DNA of 64,000 nt from Desulfosudis oleivorans (GCA_020723305.1 DYJC01000010.1:124001-188000); one strand, 5' to 3'. Positions 52,469-61,512 are shown, counted from the stretch's first letter. A program made the numbers and translations. The notes: generated by a model from the letters alone, not told the origin.

Positions 52469-52545
52469 CAGTCGGTAGTGCTATGTTTTCAGGAGCATGG
52501 TGATTGCAATGTTGTAAAAAAAAGGAAAAAGCAGGGGGACATTAT

Positions 52546-53958
52546 ATGATTCAAGGAATTTCACCGGCGATTTCAGCGATCGATAATTTGGGGAAACGGA
52601 TTGGAAATGTTGCCAATAATGTGGCCAATGTTTCAACATCCGGTTATAAGAAAAGCCAGACTAGCGCAAGCCCGCTTCCAACATATAATGTGAGTACAGC
52701 GTCCGGAACTTCCCAGGTGGGTATGGGATCCGCTCTTGGAGATATTTCACAGATATTTCAGCAGGGTGCCTTTGAGCCCAATGCTTCGCCAACCAGCATG
52801 GCCATCGGCGGGGATGGTTTTTTTGTTGTTCAGGATGGAGAGGGAAGATCATACTATACCAGAGAGGGAAATTTCAGCTTTAATCAAGCCGGAAGCCTTG
52901 TAAATTCTCAAGGTTTTACAGTACAGGGATGGAGGATTGATCCTGGGACCGGATCATCCCAGGGTTCGTCGGGAGATATTTCCATGACCCGGTTTACCTC
53001 TCCTCCGGAAGAGACAACCGCCATAACCCAGATTATTAATTTAAATTCAGGAGCAGCGAATCATTCGCCGGGTGCAAATGGACTTTCCAGTGCATGGGAT
53101 GGCGCAGCCCTGAACAGAGATTTTATCTCGGATCAAAGATATGAATATCAGACCACATCAAAAGTGTATGATTCCCTTGGCGCAGCACATGATATGAGTA
53201 TTTATTATGATAAGGCAGACACGGATTCAGCATGGGAATTTTTGGTTACGGTGAATCCAGCCGAAGATAAACGGATAAATGCGAGTGGTGAAAATCTGGG
53301 GCTGTTGGCCAGGGGTGTGATGCAGTTTGGCAGTTCAGGAGAAATGACGGGTATGTCACTGGAACTCAATGATGGCGCCGGGAACTGGACGCCTCAGAAT
53401 TTTTCATCTGATTTGAGCAATGGCTTTTTTCAGGTAACGCCGGATTTTCTGGGAGATGCAAACAACCCAAACCCCATGGCGGTTCAGCTCAACTTTGGTG
53501 TTTCGTATAACGGAAACAGCTGGGTGAAGACCGTACCGACCTCCACACAATATGCAGCCGCTTCCTCTTCGATATTTTCAGCATCAGACGGTTACAATGC
53601 CGGTGAGCTGGAATCGATTTCGGTCAGTCCGGATGGTGTCATTACCGGAAATTACACAAACGGCAATCAGGTTGCGCTTTTTCAGGTGGCGACGGCAAAA
53701 TTTCAGAACCCCAATGGTCTGGAACAACTTGGAAACAACCTGTTTGCAGAAACAAGAGATTCCGGTGCAGCCATTACCGGAAGCCCGGGTACCGGAGGAT
53801 TGGGCCGTATTGTACCCAATGCTTTGGAGATGTCCAATGTGGACCTTGTGGAAGAGTTTACAAATCTCACCTTGTTTAAGCGGAATTTTCAGGCCAATTT
53901 AAAAGTGATCGAGGTAGAGAATGAACTGAAGGGGGATGTCATTAATATCATTTCCTGA
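52546..53958 (+). CDS. flgE: Flagellar hook protein FlgE
   Basis: This is a structural subunit of the flagellar hook, exported by the flagellar type III system. The 470-residue protein has the conserved N-terminal rod/hook segment (GKRIGNVANNVANVSTSGYK), the ATREG-like YYTREGNFSF, a variable central part, and the C-terminal segment (ALEMSNVDLVEEFTNLTLFK, RNFQANLKVIEV). GGGGG lies 7 bases before the ATG at 52546. A longer frame from 52504 is not needed. It stands alone: no other flagellar gene is in the window. A FlgF/FlgG-type rod protein is the alternative, but the length and central domain favour FlgE. Confidence 0.88.
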   Translation: MIQGISPAISAIDNLGKRIGNVANNVANVSTSGYKKSQTSASPLPTYNVSTASGTSQVGMGSALGDISQIFQQGAFEPNASPTSMAIGGDGFFVVQDGEGRSYYTREGNFSFNQAGSLVNSQGFTVQGWRIDPGTGSSQGSSGDISMTRFTSPPEETTAITQIINLNSGAANHSPGANGLSSAWDGAALNRDFISDQRYEYQTTSKVYDSLGAAHDMSIYYDKADTDSAWEFLVTVNPAEDKRINASGENLGLLARGVMQFGSSGEMTGMSLELNDGAGNWTPQNFSSDLSNGFFQVTPDFLGDANNPNPMAVQLNFGVSYNGNSWVKTVPTSTQYAAASSSIFSASDGYNAGELESISVSPDGVITGNYTNGNQVALFQVATAKFQNPNGLEQLGNNLFAETRDSGAAITGSPGTGGLGRIVPNALEMSNVDLVEEFTNLTLFKRNFQANLKVIEVENELKGDVINIIS

Positions 53959-53982
53959 AGAAAAGAAATCAGCTTGAAAGGA

Positions 53983-54459
53983 TCAAATGGACTTACGGAC
54001 ATCCATCAGCAGCCGGATATGGTTTCTTTCTTCATCACAAATTGTTTGAATGGCAATTAAATCTTTTTCTTTGAAAAGTTTTTTAATTTCATGAAAATAC
54101 AACAGGGTATCTTTTTCAAACTGAATAGCGGTGTGGATCAATTGATCCAGGGTCATCGACGGGTCAAATTTCATAGATCCTGTAATTTCTGAAACCAATA
54201 ACCGGATAAACATCCCGTATTCTCCAAACAGTTCATCCTGCAATGCTGAATCACCTGTGATTTTTTGGGAGAGTGTTTTATACATGGTTTCATGTTTCTG
54301 CTCCTGTTCGATCAGAAACAATAGCATGGATTTAATTTCATCATTATCCCGGACCGATGAAACGGCATTTTCATAAAACTCCTTTCCTCTTTTTTCCAGC
54401 CAGATGGCCACATCCAGAACCGATTCTATGGATTTGATACTGTCAATGAGATCAAACAT
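53983..54459 (-). CDS. Ferritin-like / rubrerythrin-type diiron protein
   Basis: The 158-residue protein is a four-helix bundle with four diiron-ligand helices: EKRGKEFYENAV, IEQEQKHETMY (ExxH), QFEKDTLLYFHEIK and CDEERNHIRLL (EExxH). It has no rubredoxin domain. Such proteins handle peroxide or iron in anaerobes. GGAGGAG lies just before the ATG at 54459; a longer frame to 54498 is less likely. It shares its 3' side with convergent flgE and lies downstream of cytochrome c3 in the same direction. Confidence 0.87.
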   Translation of the reverse strand: MFDLIDSIKSIESVLDVAIWLEKRGKEFYENAVSSVRDNDEIKSMLLFLIEQEQKHETMYKTLSQKITGDSALQDELFGEYGMFIRLLVSEITGSMKFDPSMTLDQLIHTAIQFEKDTLLYFHEIKKLFKEKDLIAIQTICDEERNHIRLLMDVRKSI

Positions 54460-54521
54460 TTTTATCTCCTCCGATGACGTGATGAGATGGCTTTTCATTT
54501 CATGATAATGAATGTCATAGA

Positions 54522-54561
54522 AGGCAGATACTATTTATGAAATAGGGTATCTGCCTTTTTG
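54522..54561. terminator. Long hairpin between cytochrome c3 and the ferritin-like gene
   Basis: AAGGCAGATACTATTT pairs with AAATAGGGTATCTGCCTT around an ATG loop, about 16 bp with a two-base bulge. The plus strand continues with TTTTT; the minus strand, the direction of both neighbours, has no T tract. It may act as a transcript-stabilising or attenuating stem. Confidence 0.6.
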
Positions 54562-54584
54562 AAAGAGCCACCAATAAATAGCCA

Positions 54585-55025
54585 TTAATTTTTAGGATGG
54601 CATTTTTTGCATACGACAGGAGCGGCCTTGGTATCATTCTTTTTGTTAAATTCCTTATGGCAGCCCTGGCAATTCATATGGATGGCTTCATGATGAAAGG
54701 TCAGTGCATCTTTTTTGGAAAGCTTGCCTTTGGGTTTTTTTTCGGTTTTGCTGTGACATTCAATACAGTTTTGAACATTATCCCCTTCTTTCAGGCTGGT
54801 CAAGGGCTGGCCTTTTTCATCGTGATGACAGTCACCACAGCCGGCTTTGTATTCAACAACATGTTTTTTGTGGGTAAAGTCAACGATTCCTTTTGTGTGC
54901 TCCTGATAAGCCTTGTTTTCCATCTTGATCACATCCTGAACTGCCGTGCCCGCATAAAGGCTTCCCATACCGGCAATAAAAACAACAGCAACACTGATCA
55001 GCGTAATTTTGAACAAAGATTTCAT
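54585..55025 (-). CDS. Tetrahaem cytochrome c3 family protein
   Basis: This periplasmic electron carrier has 146 residues with a signal peptide (LFKITLISVAVVFIAGMGSLYAG). Four CxxCH haem motifs are present: CGDCH, CIECH, CQGCH and CKKCH, with extra histidines (FTHKKHV, FHHEAIHM) for bis-histidine ligation. This is the class III pattern of sulfate reducers, linking hydrogenases to membrane complexes. The start at 55025 gives a normal signal peptide; GGAGG lies 11 bases upstream. Confidence 0.93.
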   Translation of the reverse strand: MKSLFKITLISVAVVFIAGMGSLYAGTAVQDVIKMENKAYQEHTKGIVDFTHKKHVVEYKAGCGDCHHDEKGQPLTSLKEGDNVQNCIECHSKTEKKPKGKLSKKDALTFHHEAIHMNCQGCHKEFNKKNDTKAAPVVCKKCHPKN

Positions 55026-55137
55026 TTTTCTGCATTCCTCCCTAGAATCGGTTATTATGTGAAAGAAAAATTTCAATAAATACTTAGGTATTAGGCAGAT
55101 AAGATGACCGAAAATCTATCAAGTACATGACGGAATG

Positions 55138-57309
55138 TCAATTCAATATTAGCTTGCGTGCAAGCCCGGAGAGGCGTTCTCTGGGCTTGTCGTTATTCAC
55201 GGCAGTGGATAATGCCTTGCGTGTGCCGATGAGGATGACCAGATTTTTTCCCCGGGTCATGGCCGTATATAAAAGGTTTCGTTGCAGCATGATATAATGC
55301 TGGGTCAGTAAAGGCACAATCACCACCGGATATTCCGATCCCTGGGATTTATGCACGGAAATCGCATACGCCAGGGATAGCTCATGCATCTCTTCAGCTT
55401 CATAAACGACCGTCCTGCCTTCATAATCGACAGTTACCTGCCGGGTCTGGTTGTCGATGGATGAAATGGTTCCGATGTCCCCGTTAAACACCTCTTTTTC
55501 ATAGTTGTTTTTCAGGTGCATGACCTTGTCGTCTTTTTTATAGGTAAACCCCATGCTTTCCATTCCAACCTTTCCCGGATTCAGGATGTTTTGAAGTTCC
55601 TGGTTCAGATTGATCGTACCCACCAGACCTTTGTGCATGGGGGTCAACACCTGAATATCCCGTATGGGGTCATAGCCGAACCGATTGGGAATCGAATCCG
55701 AACAGAGTGTTTTGATCGTTTGGACTACGGTATTGGGATCGCTTTGCTGGATAAAATAGAATTCCGAGAGCTCATCATCTGTTCCGGCAGTATGAAAATC
55801 AGGAACCTCCCCTTTTTGATTCCAGTCTCTGACCATGTGGGCATTGATGATAATCGGACTTTCTTGTGCCTGCCTGAAAATGATTTTCAGATAATAAACA
55901 GGAATGACGTTGGATTGAATGATATCTTTCAGTACATTTCCCGGTCCAACCGAAGGAAGCTGAAAAACATCCCCGACAAGGATCAGAACAGAGGTCACCG
56001 GAACAGCCCGGATCAGATGAAACAGTAAAAGTGTATCCACCATGGATGCTTCGTCAATGATGATCACATCCGCGTCAATGGGGTTGTTCTGGTTGATCTC
56101 AAACCGCTGCTCTTTCAGATTGTATTTTAACAAGCGATGGATGGTTTTGGCATCTCGCTGGACAACTTCGGAAAGACGTTTGGCAGCACGTCCGGTTGGG
56201 GCGGCAAGCACCACGAGTTTTCCCATTCGCTCAAAAATGGCATTTACAGACCGGATCAGCGTGGTTTTTCCGGTTCCGGGCCCTCCGGTGATGACAGCGG
56301 CACGATGGTTCAGGATCTGTTCCAGAACATTCAGTTGTCCGAAGGAGAGCTGGATGGCAAGTTTTTTCAATATTTCCTGGGTAATCTGTTCCGGATTCAT
56401 ACAGAGCGGGGGCATGGGCACAGATAGCAATGCCTTGAACCGGTTGGCGATTCCCTGTTCAGCCTGATACAGCTCTTTTGAATACACGGCTTTTGCATCT
56501 TGATAATCTTCGGTCACCAGGGTGCCTTTGTCTGCCAGTTCGTTCAGGGCGAAAGCTGCGGTTTCCGGATCAATGTGGAAGGTCTTATGACACTGATCGA
56601 TGATGGTTGTGTCCGGAAGAAAGGTGTGGCCGTCATTTTCCCCTTGGCCGATGAGGTGTTGAATGCACCCCCGAACCCGCTTTGGGTCGGTTTTGGAAGC
56701 GCCGTTGTGCTGGGAAATTGCGTCGGCTATCAAAAAACCGATGCCGGGAATATCTTCGGCAAGCTGAAAAGGATCATTTTTCAGGATATCCAATGCACCC
56801 TCTCCATATTCTTTTAGAATGATGGCACTGTAAGAACCTTTGATTCCCCTGGTTTGTAAAAACTGCATCAGTTCCCGTACAATATGATGCCCTTTCCATG
56901 AATTTTCAATCCGGCAGGCTTTTGCCTTTCCGATACCATTTACCTCTGTCAGCCTTTCCGGATGCTGTTCGATGATTTCAAGTGTTTTGGGGCCGAAATG
57001 CTGGACAAGGCGTCTGGCGATCAATGGGCCGATGTTTTGAATCACGCCGGATTCAAGATATTTTTGAATCCCTTCGACGGTTTCCGGCAGACTGACCTCA
57101 AAGGTTTCGATCTTGAACTGCTGTCCGTACCGGGGGTGGGTTTCCCAGTTCCCGCATACGCGAAGGGTTTGTCCAGGAGAAATGCCTGCCATGAACCCGA
57201 CTATGGTGATCATGGTGTTGGATTTTCCGGTGGCCAGCCTTGCAATGGTATAGTGGTTTTCTTCGTTCTGAAAGGTAATCCGTTCCAGGTTTCCTTCGAT
57301 CATGATCAT
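55138..57309 (-). CDS. recD2: RecD2-type DNA helicase
   Basis: This superfamily 1B 5'-3' helicase is of the stand-alone RecD2 type. The N-terminal OB-like and helix-hairpin-helix region (GPLIARRLVQHFG, VNGIGKAKACRIE, IPGIGFLIADAIS) precedes the motor with GGPGTGKTTLIRS, APTGRAAKRL, DEASMVDT, GDVFQLPSVGPGNVL, ISVHKSQGSEYP and YTAMTRGKN. About 723 residues, the normal length. The ATG at 57309 overlaps the gmhB stop (ATGA), so translation is coupled; a frame to 57336 is also open. No recB or recC lies nearby. Confidence 0.93.
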   Translation of the reverse strand: MIMIEGNLERITFQNEENHYTIARLATGKSNTMITIVGFMAGISPGQTLRVCGNWETHPRYGQQFKIETFEVSLPETVEGIQKYLESGVIQNIGPLIARRLVQHFGPKTLEIIEQHPERLTEVNGIGKAKACRIENSWKGHHIVRELMQFLQTRGIKGSYSAIILKEYGEGALDILKNDPFQLAEDIPGIGFLIADAISQHNGASKTDPKRVRGCIQHLIGQGENDGHTFLPDTTIIDQCHKTFHIDPETAAFALNELADKGTLVTEDYQDAKAVYSKELYQAEQGIANRFKALLSVPMPPLCMNPEQITQEILKKLAIQLSFGQLNVLEQILNHRAAVITGGPGTGKTTLIRSVNAIFERMGKLVVLAAPTGRAAKRLSEVVQRDAKTIHRLLKYNLKEQRFEINQNNPIDADVIIIDEASMVDTLLLFHLIRAVPVTSVLILVGDVFQLPSVGPGNVLKDIIQSNVIPVYYLKIIFRQAQESPIIINAHMVRDWNQKGEVPDFHTAGTDDELSEFYFIQQSDPNTVVQTIKTLCSDSIPNRFGYDPIRDIQVLTPMHKGLVGTINLNQELQNILNPGKVGMESMGFTYKKDDKVMHLKNNYEKEVFNGDIGTISSIDNQTRQVTVDYEGRTVVYEAEEMHELSLAYAISVHKSQGSEYPVVIVPLLTQHYIMLQRNLLYTAMTRGKNLVILIGTRKALSTAVNNDKPRERLSGLARKLILN

Positions 57310-57878
57310 GTGGTTTTTACACCCCTGATCATCCATTGGGCAGCATCCAGAAGGTTTTCTGCCACATAATCGAGAAAAATCTGTTTTTCAGCCAGTGTTT
57401 CCATTGCTGCCAGGCCGTTTCCGGTTTTGACAAGGATCAGCTTTCCACATCCGGCATTTTGTGCACATTCAATATCCTTGGCACTGTCCCCCACCATGAA
57501 TGCTTTGTCCATGTTGATTTCATATGAATTTTGAGCCTGTTGGATCAGGCCGGGCAGGGGCTTGCGGCATTGGCAATGTTCATCCGGAGTGTGCGGGCAA
57601 TAAAAGATATCGGTGATATGACCGCCTGAGCCTTCAACCTCCTGTTTCATCATGGAAAACATATGTTCCAGCACGGAAAGCGGAACCATACCCCGATTGA
57701 TCATGGACTGGTTGGTGATCAGAAAAATCTGAAAACTGTTCCGGGTCAACAGCCGGAGGGCTTCCAGGCTTCCATCTATAAAGGCAAACTCCTCCCAGCT
57801 TTTGATATATCCGGGAGAATCAACATTGATCACGCCATCCCGGTCCAGGAATACGGTTTGTATCTGTTTTTTTTTCAT
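57306..57878 (-). CDS. gmhB: D-glycero-D-manno-heptose 1,7-bisphosphate 7-phosphatase
   Basis: This HAD phosphatase acts in the synthesis of ADP-heptose for lipopolysaccharide. The motifs are FLDRDGVINVD (nucleophile and acid/base aspartates), LITNQS, the zinc-loop cysteines and histidines in CPHTPDEHCQCRKPLPGL, and VGDSAKDIECA. About 190 residues, as in the family. A GTG at 57893 overlapping the rlpA stop (TAGTG) is an alternative start; the ATG at 57878 gives the usual N-terminus. Related HAD histidinol phosphatases are less likely because of the zinc loop. Confidence 0.85.
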   Translation of the reverse strand: MKKKQIQTVFLDRDGVINVDSPGYIKSWEEFAFIDGSLEALRLLTRNSFQIFLITNQSMINRGMVPLSVLEHMFSMMKQEVEGSGGHITDIFYCPHTPDEHCQCRKPLPGLIQQAQNSYEINMDKAFMVGDSAKDIECAQNAGCGKLILVKTGNGLAAMETLAEKQIFLDYVAENLLDAAQWMIRGVKTT

Positions 57879-57892
57879 GTCTCTCAAAATCA

Positions 57893-58672
57893 CTATTCAG
57901 CAACAATAAAAGCATCAGTATAACCCGCCTCTGCTAGCAGGCTTTCCTCCTTCATGATCTGCTGAAGAGAGGTGTATTTCCCGACCCGCACACGATAAAA
58001 AATTTCCTCTCCGGCATCATACAGGGAGATGTGAGCATTCTTGTATTTTGTATTCAGGTTCTGCACAAGTCTTTCTGCATTGTCTTTGTTCTTGAATGCG
58101 CCAACCTGAAAGGTAAATGTGCCGGAATCATAATTGACAGGTATAAATTCTGTCGGTGTTTCCGACGGCCGGGTCGGATTTTTTGCAGCACCCAAGGCAA
58201 CCACAACAACCGGCGCTGTTCCCGGTCCGACCATTTCAAGTTTTCTGGCAGCTGTATAGGAGAGGTCAATGATCCGGCTTCCTACAAACGGGCCCCGGTC
58301 ATTGATCCGGACAACCACTTCCTTATTATTGTTTTTATTATACACGCGAACCCAAGTTCCAAGAGGAAGAGTTTTGTGTGCTGCTGTAAGGGCATACATA
58401 TCATAGATTTCACCGTTGGAGGTCTTGTTTCCGTGAAACTGTTCTCCATACCAGGATGCAATTCCGTCCTGCTGGAAGTCTTTGGCGCTGGGAACGGGTT
58501 GATACCATTGTCCCAGAACCTTGTATGGTTTTGGATGGCCGGGTAAGGTTTTTGGGGGTGGCGGCGCGGTTGGCCGTCTGGCACATCCAAAAGCAAAGGC
58601 CATGCAGAGAAGCATGATAACGGAAAGTCTGATGAAACCGGAAAACGGGTTCAGGGTAAAATGTCTGTTCAT
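57893..58672 (-). CDS. rlpA: RlpA-like lipoprotein with SPOR domain
   Basis: This is an outer-membrane lipoprotein that cleaves peptidoglycan lacking stem peptides. A lipoprotein signal with lipobox AFGC near residue 30, a double-psi beta-barrel domain (GIASWYGEQFHGNKTSNGE, INDRGPFVGSRIIDLS) and a C-terminal SPOR domain (FTFQVGAFKNKDNAERLV, YRVRVGKYTS) are visible. The ATG at 58672 is preceded by GAG at 6 bases. It heads the overlapping unit rlpA-gmhB-recD2. Confidence 0.92.
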   Translation of the reverse strand: MNRHFTLNPFSGFIRLSVIMLLCMAFAFGCARRPTAPPPPKTLPGHPKPYKVLGQWYQPVPSAKDFQQDGIASWYGEQFHGNKTSNGEIYDMYALTAAHKTLPLGTWVRVYNKNNNKEVVVRINDRGPFVGSRIIDLSYTAARKLEMVGPGTAPVVVVALGAAKNPTRPSETPTEFIPVNYDSGTFTFQVGAFKNKDNAERLVQNLNTKYKNAHISLYDAGEEIFYRVRVGKYTSLQQIMKEESLLAEAGYTDAFIVAE

Positions 58673-58958
58673 GGACAACTCATTATTTATTAAGAATAAA
58701 GGTTCTTTTAGGCCTTAACACAGGTTTTAATAATGATTCAAACTGTTTTATGGATCAATAGTGTTTTTTTAAACGATCGGATAAAAATCATATCTAAACT
58801 GTTGCTGAACGACGGACTTGCAACCGGCCGAGGTGAGTGTTAATAAAGGTCAGAAGATTTTACCTCAGCACTTTTTTATAAAACCTGGATCTCACAGGTC
58901 GGTCAATATTGAATTTGTATTATAACCTGCTGTGTTTACTAAAAAGAGAGGAAATAAG

Positions 58959-59528
58959 ATGATTACTTATAGCCATTTGTATCGAACTTCGGTCATCCTG
59001 ACTGTTCTGTTTTGGATTTTCAATTTCAGTGCAATGGCACAAGCTGATCCTTTATCTGACCTGTCAGCCACAGACCATCTGCAATCCAGTCTGGTGTTGA
59101 CCAGAGAAGATATGTCACATCTTTTTACCGGAGATCCGAATGAACCGGTTCCCAACCTGGAACCAGGTAGCGCCGGGGTTAATTTTGGAAAAGTGCATAA
59201 ATACCTGGGCTTCAGCACCATTCTGCTGGCAGGAGTGGCGGCGGTCACAAGCTCAACCAAGTCCCTCCATTATGGTGCGGCTTATGCGACTACGGGAGCC
59301 GCCCTCGCAACCTGTTTTACCGGGTATTATGAATATCGCGATCGCTTTGATCTGGGAAATGGGTTATTAGACGAGGATAATCTGCATATTCTTCTCGGAA
59401 CATTGGGAACACTTGGTGTAGCAACGGCGGTTGCCATTGCGGATTCCGGTGAAAATAAGAGTCATGCCGGTATTGGAATAACCGGTGGCGCTTCCATGAT
59501 GGTTTCTGTTATTGTGATCAAATGGTAG
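58959..59528 (+). CDS. Small membrane protein with cytochrome b561-like histidine pattern
   Basis: I know no named family. The 189-residue product has a signal peptide ending near SAMAQADP, a short periplasmic part, and four membrane helices. Each helix begins with a histidine (VHKYLGFSTILLAG, LHYGAAYATTGAA, LHILLGTLGTLG, SHAGIGITGG), as in b-type cytochromes with two bis-histidine haems. The assignment is an inference from that pattern. GAGAGG lies before the ATG at 58959. The 286-base gap to rlpA shows no other signal. Confidence 0.7.
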   Translation: MITYSHLYRTSVILTVLFWIFNFSAMAQADPLSDLSATDHLQSSLVLTREDMSHLFTGDPNEPVPNLEPGSAGVNFGKVHKYLGFSTILLAGVAAVTSSTKSLHYGAAYATTGAALATCFTGYYEYRDRFDLGNGLLDEDNLHILLGTLGTLGVATAVAIADSGENKSHAGIGITGGASMMVSVIVIKW

Positions 59529-59571
59529 TTTTGACAAGGGTAGACTGTGACAGTCGTAAGATTGTAATGAC

Positions 59572-60189
59572 ATGATCCGTACGATCTTCACTGGAATTAT
59601 ACTGGGCCTTTCCGCAGGTGTATCCCCCGGCCCTCTTCTTGCCCTCATGATCGCAGAAACACTTCGTCACGACATCAAGGCCGGCATCCGGGTGGCGCTG
59701 GCACCGCTGATTACGGATTTTCCGATCATTGTAATCTCGGTTTTTGTGTTAGGTCATTTTTCCCGATTTCATTTAATCCTGGGGTGCATCACCCTGGCCG
59801 GAGCCTGTCTGGTGCTGTTTCTGGGATACGACAGCCTCCGGGTCAAGCCAATTGAAGTGAATACAACCCTGGTAAGACAAAGATCCCTGTTAAAGGGGGT
59901 TGCGGTGAATGCCTTGAGCCCGCATCCGTATCTGTTCTGGTTTAGTGTTGGCGGTCCGATCCTTTTGAAGTCGTTGGAAAAAGATCCTACGCCCGGAATC
60001 TTGTTTTTATGCAGCTTCTACTTTTTTCTGGTTGGTTCAAAGGTGGCGATTGCTCTTCTGGTCAACCGGTCCCGCTCATTTCTTCAAGGAAAAATCTATC
60101 TTGTTATTATGAAGATCCTGGGGCTTCTCCTGATTGGATTTTCTTTTTTTCTTTTTCAGGAAGGTCTGGTATTGTTGCTTCACACATGA
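59572..60189 (+). CDS. LysE/RhtB-family exporter
   Basis: This inner-membrane protein of 205 residues has about six hydrophobic helices and the family N-terminus IILGLSAGVSPGPLLALMIAE. Relatives export amino acids such as lysine, threonine or homoserine; the substrate here is unknown. It follows the b561-like gene after 43 bases and precedes arfB by 37. Confidence 0.85.
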   Translation: MIRTIFTGIILGLSAGVSPGPLLALMIAETLRHDIKAGIRVALAPLITDFPIIVISVFVLGHFSRFHLILGCITLAGACLVLFLGYDSLRVKPIEVNTTLVRQRSLLKGVAVNALSPHPYLFWFSVGGPILLKSLEKDPTPGILFLCSFYFFLVGSKVAIALLVNRSRSFLQGKIYLVIMKILGLLLIGFSFFLFQEGLVLLLHT

Positions 60190-60226
60190 GCACTATTTCA
60201 ATATAACTGAAAAACAGGAAGAGAAG

Positions 60227-60655
60227 ATGCTGGATAATGGGTTGAGAATCGCAAGTCAGATCGTGATTCCCGTCAGAGAGATCGAGGTGAGTGCGATACG
60301 TGCCCAGGGAGCAGGCGGTCAGAATGTCAACAAGGTTGCCTCCGCCGTGCACATCCGTTTTGACATCAAGGGATCCTCCCTTCCGGAATTCTGCAAGAAC
60401 AGGCTGCTTGGTACAAGCGACCATCACATCACAAAGGAAGGAGTGATTGTGATCAAGGCGCAGCAGCACAGAAGCCAGGAGAAAAACCGGGATGACGGGT
60501 TGAATCGTCTCAGACGGATTATTCTGAAAGCCATGGCCGTGCAGAAAAAACGGAAAAAAACCATGCCCACCCAAATCTCACGGATCAAGCGCCTGGATGG
60601 AAAAACCAGGCGGGGTCAGATTAAAAACCTGCGCAGAAACATCCGGGAGATTTGA
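60227..60655 (+). CDS. arfB: Ribosome rescue hydrolase ArfB (YaeJ)
   Basis: ArfB releases peptides from stalled ribosomes that lack a stop codon. The 142-residue protein has the catalytic GGQ loop (IRAQGAGGQNVNKVASAVH) and the long basic C-terminal tail that enters the mRNA channel (QKKRKKTMPTQ, RIKRLDGKTRRGQIKNLRR). It lacks the codon-recognition domains of RF1/RF2. GGAAGAG precedes the ATG at 60227; a longer frame from 60134 runs into lysE. Confidence 0.93.
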   Translation: MLDNGLRIASQIVIPVREIEVSAIRAQGAGGQNVNKVASAVHIRFDIKGSSLPEFCKNRLLGTSDHHITKEGVIVIKAQQHRSQEKNRDDGLNRLRRIILKAMAVQKKRKKTMPTQISRIKRLDGKTRRGQIKNLRRNIREI

Positions 60656-60875
60656 AAAAAAATTTTTCATTTTACGGAAAATCAGCAAAAAATTCAGATT
60701 TTCAAAGAAAAGAGAATTGTCAATAACTTGTTTATTACTCCATAACAACCTGGAAACAAAAATAAAAAACAGCATTCATTTTTTCTGAATCGATTCTTGG
60801 GAGAGAAGAAAAAAAACCTGTTATGTCAAAATGATATTATCTGTCAATAATTGTCCAGGAAAAAGCGCACAATAT

Positions 60876-60919
60876 CCGGATTATCCGGTTTGACAAGTCT
60901 GCCTTGTATTCCATATAGG
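60876..60919 (+). promoter_or_regulatory. Promoter with adjacent palindromic operator ahead of the 87-residue gene
   Basis: CCGGAT-T-ATCCGG is a perfect palindrome (60876-60888). One base later TTGACA (60890-60895) begins, and TATAGG (60914-60919) follows at 18 bases. The layout is a regulator site directly upstream of a -35 box. It lies in the 336-base gap 60656-60991, which is otherwise AT-rich with only a weak GAAAATC/GATTTTC repeat at 60677-60703. Confidence 0.5.
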
Positions 60920-60991
60920 AGCTAACATAAAAGCAATTCCCAATTCTGATCCATTATCCAAACAAACTGTTATGCAAGAAGGAGTTAGAAA

Positions 60992-61255
60992 ATGATTTCA
61001 CCGTCCTTTGATATCTATCAATTCATTGAAAATGTGAAAGAAAAAGATGCCTCAGACCGGGTAAATCTGGCAGAGCAGGAAGCGGTTCAAACCTGGAGAC
61101 AAAGCTATACCCGAAACGGTTCTCTGTCTGAAGAACAGAAAAACGGAATGTTATATGAGAATAAGCTTCTGAAAATTATTGACTATATCCGGTATGGCAT
61201 CGTTCACAGGGATATTTCGGAAATCGATCCGGAACTGCTGAGCGCCATTCGATAA
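60992..61255 (+). CDS. Small protein of unknown function, 87 residues
   Basis: I do not recognise it. The product is soluble and charged, largely helical (RVNLAEQEAVQTWRQSYTRN, ENKLLKIIDYIRYGIVHRD), without cysteine pairs or signal peptide. AAGGAG lies 7 bases before the ATG. A clear promoter candidate and a strong terminator make it a single-gene transcript, which supports a real gene. Confidence 0.78.
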   Translation: MISPSFDIYQFIENVKEKDASDRVNLAEQEAVQTWRQSYTRNGSLSEEQKNGMLYENKLLKIIDYIRYGIVHRDISEIDPELLSAIR

Positions 61256-61262
61256 TATCCCG

Positions 61263-61298
61263 AACACCAGGCTGCCCCCAAACAGCCTGGTGTTTTTT
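61263..61298 (+). terminator. Strong intrinsic terminator
   Basis: ACACCAGGCTG pairs perfectly with CAGCCTGGTGT (11 bp, 8-base loop) and is followed by six T residues. It ends the transcript of the 87-residue gene, 8 bases after its stop. Confidence 0.92.
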
Positions 61299-61512
61299 AT
61301 CCAACAGCCTGTTTACCCTCCCCTATTCCTGAATGTTCCTTCCCGTCAACTGTTGTTTTCAAGCCATCTCCAATAACCCTTTGAATTTAAGAGTTTCATA
61401 TTTCATTTTTAGGTGTTGACTAACCATGATGGTCATGATTGTTTAAACATCAGTTTCATTTTTCACCAGCCCAGTGTTTGCGATGGGGCAGACCTGAAAC
61501 CTTGGAGCGATA

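Noticed and set aside
56042-57369. Several plus-strand frames opposite recD2
   Set aside because: All are antisense shadows of a well-supported helicase gene.
58679-58958. tRNA or small RNA in the gap before the b561-like gene
   Set aside because: No cloverleaf, T-loop sequence or clear terminator could be found.
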